A stretch of DNA of 64,000 nt from CAVTWD01 sp963738325 (GTDB lineage Bacteria > Actinomycetota > Acidimicrobiia > Acidimicrobiales > Ilumatobacteraceae). Shown here in pieces: positions 18,939 through 27,796 of this stretch (positions are counted from its first letter, which is position 1; each line of letters opens with the position of its first letter). A program made the position numbers and the translations under genes. Location of the stretch: the NCBI GenBank assembly GCA_963738325.1, contig CAVTWD010000001.1, forward strand, positions 1,275,156 to 1,339,155, given 5' to 3'. The notes beneath the pieces were generated by a model that saw only the letters and a program-made list of their open reading frames with translations, made no database searches and was not told the DNA's origin.

Positions 18939-20942
18939 TCAGGACGCCGTCATCGAGGTGCAGAGCGCCACGATGTCCTTGGCGCTCGGGTAGAACACCC
19001 CGACCAAGCCCGGCGCCGCCGGGACCGACGAGTCGGGCGCGGTGAGCCGCAGGACCGGGCCGTGCAGCTGGCCGTGCAGCTCCTCGTGGATGCGGGTGGC
19101 GATCTCGGCGCCGGCGCCACACGTGCGCACCGCCTCGTGCACGACCACGGCCCGCCGGGTGCGGGCCACCGAGGTGAGCACCGTGTCCATGTCGAGCGGT
19201 GAGAGCGAGCGGAGGTCGATCACCTCCGCGGACACGCCCTGGCCCGACAGCTCCTTGGCCGCCTTGAGGGCGTCGGCCACCATCCGGCCATAGGTGACGA
19301 TGGTGACGTCGTCGCCCGCCTGCTTCACGTCGGCCACGCCGAGCGGGATGGTGTACGGGTCACTCGGCACCGGCCCCCGCCTCATCATGAGCGACGTGCA
19401 CTCGACGAAGACGCACGGATCCTCGTCGGCGATGCAGGCCAGGAGCAACCCCTTCGCGTCGTAGGGCGTCGACGGGTAGACGAGCTTCAGGCCGGGCGTG
19501 TGCATCAGGATCGCTTCGAGTGACTGGCTGTGCTGCGCGCCGATCGGCGTGCCCCCCACCATGTTGATGCGCATGGTCATGGGCACCGGGGTGCGGCCCC
19601 CGGACATGTACCGGAGCTTGGCCGCGTGGTTGGCGAGCTGATCGAAGCAGACCCCGATGAAGTCGAAGAACATGATCTCCGGCACGGGGCGCATGCCCGC
19701 GATGGCCGAGCCGACGGCCGCGCCGATGATGGCCTCCTCCGCGATGGGCGTGTTGCGCACGCGGTCCTCGCCGTACTTGGTCGAGAGCCCCTCGGTGATG
19801 TGGAACACGCCCCCGCCGGCCGAATCGGCCACGTCCTCACCCATCACGAAGACGCGCTCGTCGGCCGCCATGGCCTGGTCGAGGGCTTGGTTGATGGCTT
19901 GGCGGAAGGTGATGCTCTCCCCCGGCTGCGCGTCCTCTCCCGGCTCGGTGGCGCCGGACCGGGGCTCGGCGTAGACGTCACCGGTGACGGTGGCCGGGTC
20001 GGCCGCGGGATCGTTCGACGCCTGCTCGTACGCCTGCTCGATCTCGGCCGCGACTTCGGCGTCGATGGCGCCGAGCGATGCCTCGTCGGCAACGCCCTCG
20101 TCGATGAGCCACGCCCGGAAACGGGGCACGGGGTCGTTGGCGCGCTCCTCGGCGAGGCGATCGGGGTCCATGTATTCGTTCTGGTCGCTCAGCACGTGCC
20201 CAAGGGTGCGGAACGTGACGCACTCGAGGAGCACCGGGCCTTTTCCGCTCCGGGCGTGGTCGACCGCCTCCTTGGCGGCGGCATAGGTGGCGACGGGATC
20301 GGTGCCGTCGACCTTGATGCCCTTCATGGCGTAGGCCACCGCTCGCTCGACGACCGACGACGTGCGCTGCGTGACCTCGAAGGCGGTGTGCTCGCCGTAC
20401 TGGTTGTTCTGGCAGACGAACACCACGGGCAGCGACCAGATCGACGCCATGTTCAGCGACTCGTGGAAGGCGCCGATGTTGGTGGCGCCGTCACCGAAGT
20501 TGCAGATCGTCACCCGGCCGTCGCGCTGGAGCTGCGACGCGAGACCGAGGCCGGTGGCCACGGGGATGCCTCCACCCACGATGCCGGTGCACAGCATCAA
20601 GCCGTGGGCGGGATCGGCGATGTGCATCGGGCCGCCGCGGCCCTTCGACGTGCCCGTCTGCTTCCCGAGCATCTCGGCCCACAGCTCCCGGTAGGGCACG
20701 CCCTTGGCCACCTCGTCGGCGAGGCCGCGGTAGGTGGCCGTCATGTAGTCGGTGGGCTCGATGGCGGCGGCCACAGCGGCCGAGATGATCTCGTGGCCCC
20801 GGACCGGGTAGTGGACGAAGAAGGCCTGAGCGGCCTTGATCAGCCCCTGAGCGCGGTCGTCGAAGGTGCGGATGCTCGCCACCGTGCGGTAGATGCCGAG
20901 CAGCAGGTCCTGGTCGAGCTTGTTGTCAGTGGCGGTCGACAT
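18939..20942 (-). CDS. Fused alpha-beta 2-oxoacid dehydrogenase E1 component
   Basis: 667 residues joining both E1 subunits. Residues about 1-320 are the alpha part with the thiamine-diphosphate motif GDGATNIGAFHESLNMA and phosphorylation-loop-like ECVTFRTLGHVLSDQNEY. After an acidic, flexible linker (about 315-345, rich in A, E, P, D) the beta part begins SITFRQAINQALDQAMAADERVFVMGEDVAD and ends GLVGVFYPSAKDIV. Pyruvate, acetoin or branched-chain substrates are all possible; TVRYG-type acetoin features are not decisive. No E2 or E3 gene is nearby, so it must use partners encoded elsewhere. Divergent from cobA. Confidence 0.88.
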   Translation of the reverse strand: MSTATDNKLDQDLLLGIYRTVASIRTFDDRAQGLIKAAQAFFVHYPVRGHEIISAAVAAAIEPTDYMTATYRGLADEVAKGVPYRELWAEMLGKQTGTSKGRGGPMHIADPAHGLMLCTGIVGGGIPVATGLGLASQLQRDGRVTICNFGDGATNIGAFHESLNMASIWSLPVVFVCQNNQYGEHTAFEVTQRTSSVVERAVAYAMKGIKVDGTDPVATYAAAKEAVDHARSGKGPVLLECVTFRTLGHVLSDQNEYMDPDRLAEERANDPVPRFRAWLIDEGVADEASLGAIDAEVAAEIEQAYEQASNDPAADPATVTGDVYAEPRSGATEPGEDAQPGESITFRQAINQALDQAMAADERVFVMGEDVADSAGGGVFHITEGLSTKYGEDRVRNTPIAEEAIIGAAVGSAIAGMRPVPEIMFFDFIGVCFDQLANHAAKLRYMSGGRTPVPMTMRINMVGGTPIGAQHSQSLEAILMHTPGLKLVYPSTPYDAKGLLLACIADEDPCVFVECTSLMMRRGPVPSDPYTIPLGVADVKQAGDDVTIVTYGRMVADALKAAKELSGQGVSAEVIDLRSLSPLDMDTVLTSVARTRRAVVVHEAVRTCGAGAEIATRIHEELHGQLHGPVLRLTAPDSSVPAAPGLVGVFYPSAKDIVALCTSMTAS

Positions 20943-21053
20943 CGTCGGGATCCTCCGGGGACGGCGCGGATGACGCCCCGGTTCTTACCACCGCGCCGCC
21001 CTCGGCACGCACTCCATCGGGGCCGCCGGAGAGGACCACCCTCGGTGATCTGA

Positions 21054-21088
21054 CGCGGCTGCTTGGCGTATGACGCCGCTCAGCCGCG
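21054..21088 (+). promoter_or_regulatory. Strong nested hairpin in the cobA leader region
   Basis: In the 268-bp divergent gap between the E1 gene and cobA, CGCGGCTG (21054-21061) pairs perfectly with CAGCCGCG (21081-21088), and inside it GGCG (21065-21068) pairs with CGCC (21074-21077). No T-tract follows, so it is not a standard terminator. No cobalamin riboswitch core was recognised. It could be a leader structure or protein site for cobAT. The rest of the gap shows nothing recognisable beyond a shorter CGCTC-AGGAC-GAGCG hairpin near 21114. Confidence 0.4.
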
Positions 21089-21210
21089 CGAAAACGGTCT
21101 CTCCGTCCCTCTTCGCTCAGGACGAGCGTGGCTCAGCCCGGCGGAGGTGTGGCACGGTGGCGGGCCGTGCAGAACGTCCAGCTCCCGATTCCAGCGGCGG
21201 GCGACAGCGC

Positions 21211-21978
21211 GTGACGGTCTATCTTGTCGGCGCCGGACCCGGGGATCCCGGCCTGATCACGGTGCGGGGCGCGGCGCTGCTCGCTCGGGCCGACGTCGTC
21301 GTGCACGACCGGCTCGTGCACGAGGACGTGATCAACCTGGCCATGAGGGCCGAGCGGATCAGCGTGGGCAAGGTGGCGGGCGGGGCCACCGTCGTCACCC
21401 AGGACGCCATCAACGCGCTGCTGGTCGAGCGCGGCCGGGCCGGTCTGGAAGTCGTGCGCCTGAAGGGAGGCGATCCGTTCGTGTTCGGCCGCGGTGGCGA
21501 GGAGGCCGCCGCCCTGGCCGCGGCGGGCGTCGCCTTGGAGGTCGTCCCCGGGGTCAGCGCCGCCATCGCCGCCCCGGCCTATGCCGGTATCCCGGTGACG
21601 TTGCGCCAGGAGGCGCTCTCGTTCACCGTCGTGACCGGTCACGAAGATCCGAGCGCCCCGTCCGCGGTCGATTGGGCCGCGTTGGCTCGGACCGGCGGGA
21701 CGCTGGTGGTGCTGATGGGCGCGGCCCGCGCCGCCGCCATCGCCACCCGTCTCGCAGACGAGGGAGTCGAGCGCGCCACCCCGGTGGCGATCATCGAGTG
21801 GGGCACGTACCCCCGGCAGCGGGCGGTGCGGACCACGGTTGGCGAGCTCGCCCGCGGTGACCTCTCTGTCTCGTCGCCGGCCACGATCGTGGTGGGCGGC
21901 GTCGTGGCGGCAGCGACGCCCTGGTTCCGCCCGCCGGCGAGCGGGGGCGATGACGTCCGCGGCGAGCAGGAACCGTGA
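21211..21978 (+). CDS. cobA: Uroporphyrinogen-III C-methyltransferase
   Basis: 255 residues, SAM-dependent methyltransferase making precorrin-2 for siroheme or cobalamin. Motifs: YLVGAGPGDPGLITVRG at the N terminus, DVVVHDRLVH, VRLKGGDPFVFGRGGEE, VVPGVSAAIAAPAYAGIPVT and GTLVVLMGA. The start is the GTG at 21211 just before VTVYLVGAGPGD. The upstream ATG at 21070 lies in the leader hairpin and would add 47 non-family residues. The stop overlaps cobT (GTGA). Confidence 0.93.
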   Translation: MTVYLVGAGPGDPGLITVRGAALLARADVVVHDRLVHEDVINLAMRAERISVGKVAGGATVVTQDAINALLVERGRAGLEVVRLKGGDPFVFGRGGEEAAALAAAGVALEVVPGVSAAIAAPAYAGIPVTLRQEALSFTVVTGHEDPSAPSAVDWAALARTGGTLVVLMGAARAAAIATRLADEGVERATPVAIIEWGTYPRQRAVRTTVGELARGDLSVSSPATIVVGGVVAAATPWFRPPASGGDDVRGEQEP

Positions 21979-23042
21979 GCGGATCGTTCGCGGCGGCTCT
22001 GGCCGGCGTCCGGGGCGTCGACGAAGCCGCGGTCCGTGATGCCCTCGCCCTCCAAGACCGCCTGACCAAGCCGCGAGGAGCCCTGGGTCGGCTGGAGGCC
22101 CTGGGGGCGCAGCTGGCCGGCATCGCCGGGACCTGCCCCCCACCTGTCCCGGCCCCGGCCGCCGTGGCCGTGTTCGCCGCCGACCACGGGGTCGTGGCCG
22201 AAGGCGTGACGCCCTGGCCGCAAGAAGTCACGGCCCAGATGGTGGCCAACCTGTGCTCGGGTGGCGCGGCCATCAACGTGTTGGCCCGCCAGATCGGAGC
22301 GAGCGTCGTCGTGGTCGACGTGGGGGTGGCCTCGACCCTCCACCCCCGCCCCGGGTCGCTCGACCGCAAGGTGCGGATGGGCACTCGCAACCTCGCCGTC
22401 GAGGCGGCCATGACCCATGAAGAGGCCGAGCAGGCCCTCGACGTCGGGGCCGCCATCGCCGCCGATCTCGTCGAAGTCGGCGCCCGCTGCCTCGTCACCG
22501 GGGAGATGGGCATCGGGAACACGACGCCGGCGGCGGCCCTCGTCGCCGCGCTCCTCGACCGGCCGGCCGAGGCAGTCACCGGGCGGGGGACCGGGATCGA
22601 CGACGAGATGCTGGCCACGAAGGTGCGGGTGGTGAGCACGGCGGTCGAGCGCCATGCCGCCGCGGTGGCGACCGGTCCGCTGGACGCGGTGGCGGCCCTC
22701 GGCGGGCTCGAGATCGCCGCCCTCTGTGGCTTCATCGTCGGCGGGGCGGGCGTGGGCGTGCCCGTGGTCGTCGACGGTGTCATCGCCGACGCCGCCCTGT
22801 TGCTGGCGCAGCGCTTCGCGCCGCAAGTCACGTCGTCCTGCATCGCCGGCCACCGCTCCGTCGAGCCGGCGGCGGCGGCCGTGCTCGCCCACCTCGGCCT
22901 CGAACCCGTGCTCGACCTCTCGCTGCGCCTCGGGGAAGGCACCGGCGCCTGCCTCGCTCTGCCGATCCTCGAGGCGGCGGCCCGGGTGCTCCGGGAGATG
23001 GCGACTTTCGACGCCGCCGGCGTCACCGACAAGGATCGTTAG
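21975..23042 (+). CDS. cobT: Nicotinate-nucleotide--dimethylbenzimidazole phosphoribosyltransferase
   Basis: 355 residues, the usual length. It forms alpha-ribazole phosphate for the lower ligand of cobalamin. Family blocks seen: LTKPRGALGRLE, VFAADHGVVAEGVTPWPQEVTAQMV, CSGGAAINVLAR, TGEMGIGNTTPAAALV, and the catalytic-glutamate segment LRLGEGTGACLALPILEAA. Start is GTG 21975 overlapping cobA. Together the pair indicates corrinoid synthesis or salvage with other cob genes elsewhere. Confidence 0.93.
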   Translation: MSGSFAAALAGVRGVDEAAVRDALALQDRLTKPRGALGRLEALGAQLAGIAGTCPPPVPAPAAVAVFAADHGVVAEGVTPWPQEVTAQMVANLCSGGAAINVLARQIGASVVVVDVGVASTLHPRPGSLDRKVRMGTRNLAVEAAMTHEEAEQALDVGAAIAADLVEVGARCLVTGEMGIGNTTPAAALVAALLDRPAEAVTGRGTGIDDEMLATKVRVVSTAVERHAAAVATGPLDAVAALGGLEIAALCGFIVGGAGVGVPVVVDGVIADAALLLAQRFAPQVTSSCIAGHRSVEPAAAAVLAHLGLEPVLDLSLRLGEGTGACLALPILEAAARVLREMATFDAAGVTDKDR

Positions 23043-23090
23043 CGACGGGTGGCGGGCCCTCGAAATTCCCTCGAGCCGTGTGAACCCTGG

Positions 23091-23972
23091 TCAGATCGCG
23101 GCCGTGGGCCGCAGCACCCGCTCGGCGAAGGCGTCCATCGCCTCGGCAGGGTTCGGCTTCATGAGCGCGAACGCCGGCACGATCACCCGGCTCACGCCCA
23201 GCGCGGCAAGCTCCTGCACCGCGCCGGCGGGATCGGGACCGAGCACGGCCGTCGTGCCCGCGGTGAGCTCGATCGCCTCGGCAGCCCGGCCGTGCGCCGC
23301 CGCGGTCTGGCGTACGACGTCGAACAGCTCGGATAGCTGAGCCGGGGTGCCTCTCGCCGGGAAGAAACCATCGCCGAGACGACCGGCGCGCTCCGCCGCG
23401 GCTCGGCTGTGGCCGCCGACCACGATCGGGACCGTTCCCCGAGCCGGCTTCGGGTTCGACGACACCCGGGAGAACGACACGAACTCCCCCTCGAAGCTGG
23501 CGCCGTCGCCCGCCCAGAGGGCACGCATGGCGGCCACGTACTCGTCGGCGCGCGCCGCTCTCCGGGTCCACGGGATGCCAAGGGCGGCGAACTCCTCCTC
23601 GAGCCAACCGACACCGATGCCCAACTCGACACGCCCTCCCGAGAGATGGTCGAGCGTCGCCACTGCCTTGGCCAAGACCACCGGGTTGCGCTGCGGCAGG
23701 ATCAGCACGCCGGTGCCGAGGCGCAGCGCCGTGGTGGCGGAGGCGAGGTACGCCAACCACACGAGCGGGTCGGGGATCGGCGTGGAGGGCACCGCCGGCA
23801 TCCGGCCGTCGGCGCTGTAGGGGTAGGACGACGCGTAGTCGTCGGGGTACACGACGTGCTCGACCGTCCACATCGACTCGAACCCCGCCGCCTCGGCCGC
23901 TCGGGCCGCCTCGAGCGCCCCTGAGCCCGTGGCCCACGACATGGTGTTGGCGAACATGATCCCGAAGCGCAC
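23091..23972 (-). CDS. LLM class F420-dependent oxidoreductase
   Basis: 293-residue luciferase-like TIM-barrel protein: FESMWTVEHVVYP (the His region near F420), LRLGTGVLILPQRNPVVLAKAVATLDHLSGGRVELGIGVGW, and IVVGGHSRAAAERAGRLGDGF. This set marks the actinobacterial TIGR03619-type F420 oxidoreductases. Substrate unknown. Converges with cobT across a 48-bp gap. Confidence 0.88.
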   Translation of the reverse strand: MRFGIMFANTMSWATGSGALEAARAAEAAGFESMWTVEHVVYPDDYASSYPYSADGRMPAVPSTPIPDPLVWLAYLASATTALRLGTGVLILPQRNPVVLAKAVATLDHLSGGRVELGIGVGWLEEEFAALGIPWTRRAARADEYVAAMRALWAGDGASFEGEFVSFSRVSSNPKPARGTVPIVVGGHSRAAAERAGRLGDGFFPARGTPAQLSELFDVVRQTAAAHGRAAEAIELTAGTTAVLGPDPAGAVQELAALGVSRVIVPAFALMKPNPAEAMDAFAERVLRPTAAI

Positions 23973-24108
23973 GTCGCCGGACGCTACACGGCTCTCGCCA
24001 CCGCCTCGGCGCCCTCCCGATGCGTTGACGCGCCGACCGCCGCCGTCACGAGACGGCGGCGGTCTCCCCTGACGGCCGGGCGGGGGCGGCGGGCTCGGGC
24101 GCGGGCGG

Positions 24109-24709
24109 CTACTTCACGATCACCGCGGTCGCCATGTATCGGAAGCCTTGTGGCGTCTCCGCGTGGGCTGAGGATGTGACAGTGCCACCCCCACACGCCG
24201 GGGTTGGTGAAGGTGTACAGCACGCTCCAGCGCTCACCGGGAGCCACATCGATCGTGTCGGAGTAGTAGGGCTGCTTGAGCTCGACGCCGTCCTTGGCGA
24301 TCACGAGGCCATGGGGAGCGTGAAGGTGCATCGGGTGAATCTGGAGGCCTTCGTTGAAGTAGTTGACCAGCATCGTCTGGCCCAGCTTCATGGTGTAGGC
24401 GGTGGTGGCCGGGAAGGACCGGCCGTTCAGCGAGAGGCCGATGGTGCCGGCGTCGTTCAGCACCATGGTGACGTCCTTGTCGACGTGGGTGCCGGCCGGC
24501 AGGTTCAGCTTGCCGATGTACAGCGCCCCCATCAGGCCGTTGGGCACTTGCACCTGGGCGTCATGGTGCGAGCGGTACATGCAGACCTTCGGGCCCTTGG
24601 CCACCCACTCGTACACCGTCACCTTCGGGCGCCGGTGCCGCGCGATCAACCACCGGGGAGAGCGCGGCAGGGATCCGCGCCCACCCCGGTGGCACTCTTC
24701 CGTGGTCAT
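24109..24709 (-). pseudogene. Multicopper oxidase, truncated and frameshifted remnant
   Basis: Homology begins near 24625 (KVTVYEWVAKGPKVCMYRSHHDAQVQVPNG), corresponding to the late part of a first cupredoxin domain, so the 5' part with the first copper-binding His pair is missing. The second domain is good: LQIHPMHLHAPHGLVI and NPGVWGWHCHILS carry type 1/2/3 copper ligands. Immediately after HCHILS an extra C in a CCC run (about 24152-24156) shifts the frame. The next frame reads HAETPQGFRYMATAVIVK and stops at 24109-24111, the natural family end. Two lesions make this non-functional as read. Confidence 0.8.
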
Positions 24710-24777
24710 GGTCGCGTCACGACCACGGGTCTACTCGCCGGACGGCCGACCGCCCCCGGAACGGCCGCCCGACGAGA

Positions 24778-25230
24778 TCAGCTGGCTCGGTGGTGCGGAA
24801 TGATCACCACCGGGCATGGCGGATGTTGAACACAGGCCTGGCTCACCGAGCCCAGGAGCAACCCGGTGAAGCCACCGTGGCCGCGTGAGCCCACGACGAG
24901 CAGATCGGCGCCCGCAGCCGCCTGCCGCAGGACGCGAGCCGCGGTGCCCTCGATCGCCAGCGTGGCGACGTCCGCGGGGGCCAGGCCGGCGGCACCGACC
25001 GCGCCGGGAACGTCGTGCTCCAACAGCTCCTTGGCTGCCTTGTCGGCCTGGTACGGATCACCCACCATGCCCGGGCTCGGCACGAAGTGGAGGCCAGGCA
25101 GGTAGGCGTGGACGACCTCGAGGCTCGCGGACCAGCACGCCGCTTCTCGAGCGGCCCAGTTGAGTGCCTCGCGTGCCCCGTCGGAGTCGTCGATCCCGAC
25201 GATGATGCGCTTCTTCGTGATGGCGCTCAT
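24778..25230 (-). CDS. Universal stress protein (UspA family)
   Basis: 150 residues with the single-Usp fold: IIVGIDDSDGAREALNWAAREA at the N terminus and the ATP-binding GSRGHGGFTGLLLGSVS (G-2X-G-9X-G-S) near the C terminus, then HPPCPVVII. Start ATG 25230 (MSAITKKRIIVGIDDS); a longer frame to 25338 has no family similarity. Usp proteins bind ATP and support stress survival. Confidence 0.9.
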   Translation of the reverse strand: MSAITKKRIIVGIDDSDGAREALNWAAREAACWSASLEVVHAYLPGLHFVPSPGMVGDPYQADKAAKELLEHDVPGAVGAAGLAPADVATLAIEGTAARVLRQAAAGADLLVVGSRGHGGFTGLLLGSVSQACVQHPPCPVVIIPHHRAS

Positions 25231-25300
25231 GACGGGAGCGTCCCTCTGAACGGGCCGTCGCGGTAGGGCCGAAGGTCCCGCCCCGCGGCGGGCCGCCACA

Positions 25301-25540
25301 TCAGACCGGCGCGCCGGGCCGCTCCGTGGCGCGGGCATGGCCGCGAAGGAACTCCAGGATCCTCACGTGCTTCTGGGTGTCCAGCGCCATCGCCTCGACG
25401 ACGAGCGACCAGACGGTCGTGCAGCGGAAGTTCTTCACCTGCCGCTCGAGCTTCTTCAAGTGGCGGGCGTCCACCCGCTCGAGCGCGAGCAGCTCCTCCT
25501 CCCACGCCGACATCCCGATGGGGCGCTCGTCGTCACGCAT
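25301..25540 (-). CDS. Small hypothetical helical protein
   Basis: About 79 residues (88 if the ATG at 25567 is used). Predominantly helical and charged: SAWEEELLALERVDARHLKKLERQVKNF, then TTVWSLVVEAMALDTQKHVRILEFLRGHAR. The ExxxH/KHxxIL spacing is reminiscent of ferritin-like or hemerythrin-like four-helix proteins, but it is too short for a firm call. It sits just upstream of the universal stress protein on the same strand and may be co-expressed with it. Confidence 0.5.
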   Translation of the reverse strand: MRDDERPIGMSAWEEELLALERVDARHLKKLERQVKNFRCTTVWSLVVEAMALDTQKHVRILEFLRGHARATERPGAPV

Positions 25541-25657
25541 GCCGTGGAGCATCGCCATCACCGGCACTGGGCGGCCAGGGTCGAAGGTTCCGAGCGCGCC
25601 GCATGCGGGCGGCTCGGGCCCGGCGCGCCCGGCTCGACGACGCCCCGCCGAGGGCGG

Positions 25658-26695
25658 CTACGGCACGACCACGCCCCTCCCGACCAGCTCGCCCCGCTCG
25701 AGCTGGTGGTAGCCGTCGATGGCCTGGTCGAGCTGGAAGCGTTGGACGTGGACGCGGAGGTGCCCGGCCTCGGCGAGCTGCAGCACCTCCATGAGCTCGG
25801 TGATGGTGCCCCAGTTGCTGTTGGTGAAGGTCACCTCGAAAGGAGCCGTGAAGAAGCCGAACGGGTAGGTGCCGCCCGCCACCCCCACCAGCGTGACGCG
25901 GCCGAGGGCTCGGACCACCGCGGCGGCCAGGGCCAGGGTGTCATCGCTCCCGACGAGGTCCAGCACCGCGTCGGCGCCGCGTCCCTTCGTGGTTTCCCTG
26001 ACGTGTTCGGCGGCGCCGGCCCCGGCGAGCACCCCCAGGTCGGCCCCGACCTCGGCGGCCAGGGTGAGGGCGGCCTGGCTCTTGTCGACCACCACGACCC
26101 TGGCCGGCGCCAGGTGCTTCAGGATCTGGATGGCGATGTGGCCGAGGCCTCCCGCGCCGATGACGACGACGGTCGAGCCAGGCACCAGCAACGGCAGGGT
26201 GCGCTTCACGGCCCGGTAGGGGGTGAGGCCGGCGTCGGTCATCGGGGCCGCCTCCACGGGATCCAGCGACTCCAGCGCCACGAGCAGCCGGCTCGAGGGC
26301 ACGAGCATGAACGGGGCCAGCCCCCCGTCGCGGCCGAGACCGCCTCCGACCGAACCCAGGGTGGCCGCGTTCTCGCAGAAATTCTCCATGCCCTGGCGGC
26401 AACGGAAGCAGCGCCCACACCCCCACGGCCCGTAGACCGCGACCGGCTGGCCGCGCTCCCACCCGGTCACCCCCGCGCCGACCGCGTGGACCCAACCGGC
26501 GTTCTCGTGGCCGAGGGTGAACGGGACCGGCCACGGCATCATGCCGGGCTCGAAGTCGTGGATCAGGTGCAGGTCCGAGTGGCACAGCCCCGCGCCGCCC
26601 ACCTTGACGACGACCTCACCGGGGCCCGGCTCGGGCTCGGCCACCTCCTGTTGCTCCGGCTCGCGCTTCCAGTCGATCAAGCGGACGGCTTGCAT
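25658..26695 (-). CDS. Zinc-dependent alcohol dehydrogenase, NAD(P)-dependent
   Basis: 345-residue medium-chain dehydrogenase. Catalytic zinc ligands in GLCHSDLHL and GHENAGWV, and four structural zinc Cys in CGRCFRCRQGMENFC. Rossmann motif GAGGLGHIAIQ near residue 180 followed by VVVDKSQ (Asp favouring NAD). The HENAGW and GPWGCGRC features match the bacterial NAD-linked ADH group that oxidises primary alcohols. The start is taken at ATG 26695 (MQAVRLIDW); ATG 26731 is an alternative. Confidence 0.9.
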   Translation of the reverse strand: MQAVRLIDWKREPEQQEVAEPEPGPGEVVVKVGGAGLCHSDLHLIHDFEPGMMPWPVPFTLGHENAGWVHAVGAGVTGWERGQPVAVYGPWGCGRCFRCRQGMENFCENAATLGSVGGGLGRDGGLAPFMLVPSSRLLVALESLDPVEAAPMTDAGLTPYRAVKRTLPLLVPGSTVVVIGAGGLGHIAIQILKHLAPARVVVVDKSQAALTLAAEVGADLGVLAGAGAAEHVRETTKGRGADAVLDLVGSDDTLALAAAVVRALGRVTLVGVAGGTYPFGFFTAPFEVTFTNSNWGTITELMEVLQLAEAGHLRVHVQRFQLDQAIDGYHQLERGELVGRGVVVP

Positions 26696-26727
26696 CCTCT
26701 TCCCCTTCCCTTTCGACGGTGGTTGCG

Positions 26728-27687
26728 TCAACGCCCGTGCAGTCGTTCCACCACCGGCGCGAACGCTTCCATGTTCCGTGTCGCCACGCTCACGTAGCTG
26801 ATCCCGAACCGGTCACGCCGCGCCTGGAGCTCGTCGACGATCTCGTCGATCGAACCGATCAGGGCATTCGGATGGTGCCGCATCGTCTCCGGGTCGAGGC
26901 CGAACCGTGACCCGAGCTCGGTCGCCGCCTTGTCCGGGTCATCCGTCACCACCGTGAAGTAGGAGGCCACCTCGAGCTCGAGGTCGTCGAAGCGGCCGCC
27001 CGCTCCTTCACGCACCCACGCGACCTTCTTGTCCGTGCCCTCCGCGGTCGAGCTCTGCACGCCGTCCGGGCCGACCACCCCCGCACGGTTGTTGAAGTTG
27101 AGGCTGACGATGTCCGCCTCGCGCCCCGCCAGGCGGAGGATGCGAGGCGCCCCACCCCCGATCATGATCGGCGGCCTCGGCTGCTGCACCGGCGGCGGCG
27201 AGCCTCGATAGCCGTGCACGTTGATGTCACGGCCGGTCACGTCGATGCGGTCACCGCTGAAGTGGGCCTTGACCAGCGCGACGAGTTCGGCGAGCCGCTC
27301 GATCCGGGCGCCGGCGGGATCGAAGCGAAGACCCATCAACTCGTACTCGTGATCGACCCAGCCCGCGCCGAGACCGACTTCGAGGCGGCCCTCGGACAGG
27401 AGCTCGATGGTGGCTAGCTCTTTGGCGAGAACGGAAGGCACGTGGAAGTCGACGCAGAGCACGCGGCAGCCGACCCGGATCGAGCTCGTGACCGCCGCCG
27501 CCGCCGCCATGGCGGGGACGGCGGCCAAGGTCTGCACGCCCGGGCCGTCGGAGCCGAGGTAGTGGTCGGAGAGGTGGAAGGCGCTGTAGCCGAGCTCCTC
27601 GGCCCGCCGGAGCGTGGCCGCCCATTCGGCTGAGGAGGAAGTGTCGGCCCCTTGGGCGGCGAAGCGGAAGGCACGCGCGCTCGACAA
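26728..27687 (-). CDS. LLM class F420-dependent oxidoreductase (TIGR03621-like)
   Basis: About 319 residues: FRFAAQGADTSSSAEWAATLRRAEELGYSAFHLSDHY, VGCRVLCVDFHVPSVLAKELATIELLSEGR, GLGAGWVDHEYELMGL and PIMIGGGAPRILRLAGREADIVSLNF, typical of actinobacterial F420-type luciferase-fold oxidoreductases. The start is set at TTG 27687 because AAGGAGGAG (27700-27692) lies just upstream and family similarity starts there (SSARAFRFAAQ); the ATG at 27822 would run back into the upstream gene. A copy of the composite repeat supplies its upstream region. Confidence 0.87.
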   Translation of the reverse strand: MSSARAFRFAAQGADTSSSAEWAATLRRAEELGYSAFHLSDHYLGSDGPGVQTLAAVPAMAAAAAVTSSIRVGCRVLCVDFHVPSVLAKELATIELLSEGRLEVGLGAGWVDHEYELMGLRFDPAGARIERLAELVALVKAHFSGDRIDVTGRDINVHGYRGSPPPVQQPRPPIMIGGGAPRILRLAGREADIVSLNFNNRAGVVGPDGVQSSTAEGTDKKVAWVREGAGGRFDDLELEVASYFTVVTDDPDKAATELGSRFGLDPETMRHHPNALIGSIDEIVDELQARRDRFGISYVSVATRNMEAFAPVVERLHGR

Positions 27688-27699
27688 CGCACTCCTCCT

Positions 27700-27796
27700 T
27701 GTGTCTTTCGTACGGAAGTCGATCCGGCTCTGCCGGTCGACGGTGTTCGTTGGATGGGGGGTTGGAAGGCGGGAAGCCCTCCTTCCCCCTTCCCGA
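27700..27796 (-). repeat. Composite intergenic element, copy 2 (minus orientation)
   Basis: Read on the minus strand, directly after the acyl-CoA dehydrogenase stop: a G-run hairpin (GGAAGG...CTTCCCGCCTTCC), then AACCCCCCATCC, ACGAACACCGTCGACCGG, AGAGCCGGATCGACTTCC and GTACGA. The order and spacing match copies at 15631 and 55735. It ends against the Shine-Dalgarno of the luciferase-like gene, so its 3' part must contain, or be, that gene's promoter region if the gene is separately transcribed. Confidence 0.7.

Noticed and set aside
19530..21053. 507-residue open frame on the plus strand
   Set aside because: Antisense shadow of the E1 alpha-beta gene; repetitive G/V/D/H composition and no motif.
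20943..21210. Cobalamin riboswitch upstream of cobA
   Set aside because: The conserved core bases were not seen on either strand; only a simple nested hairpin was found.
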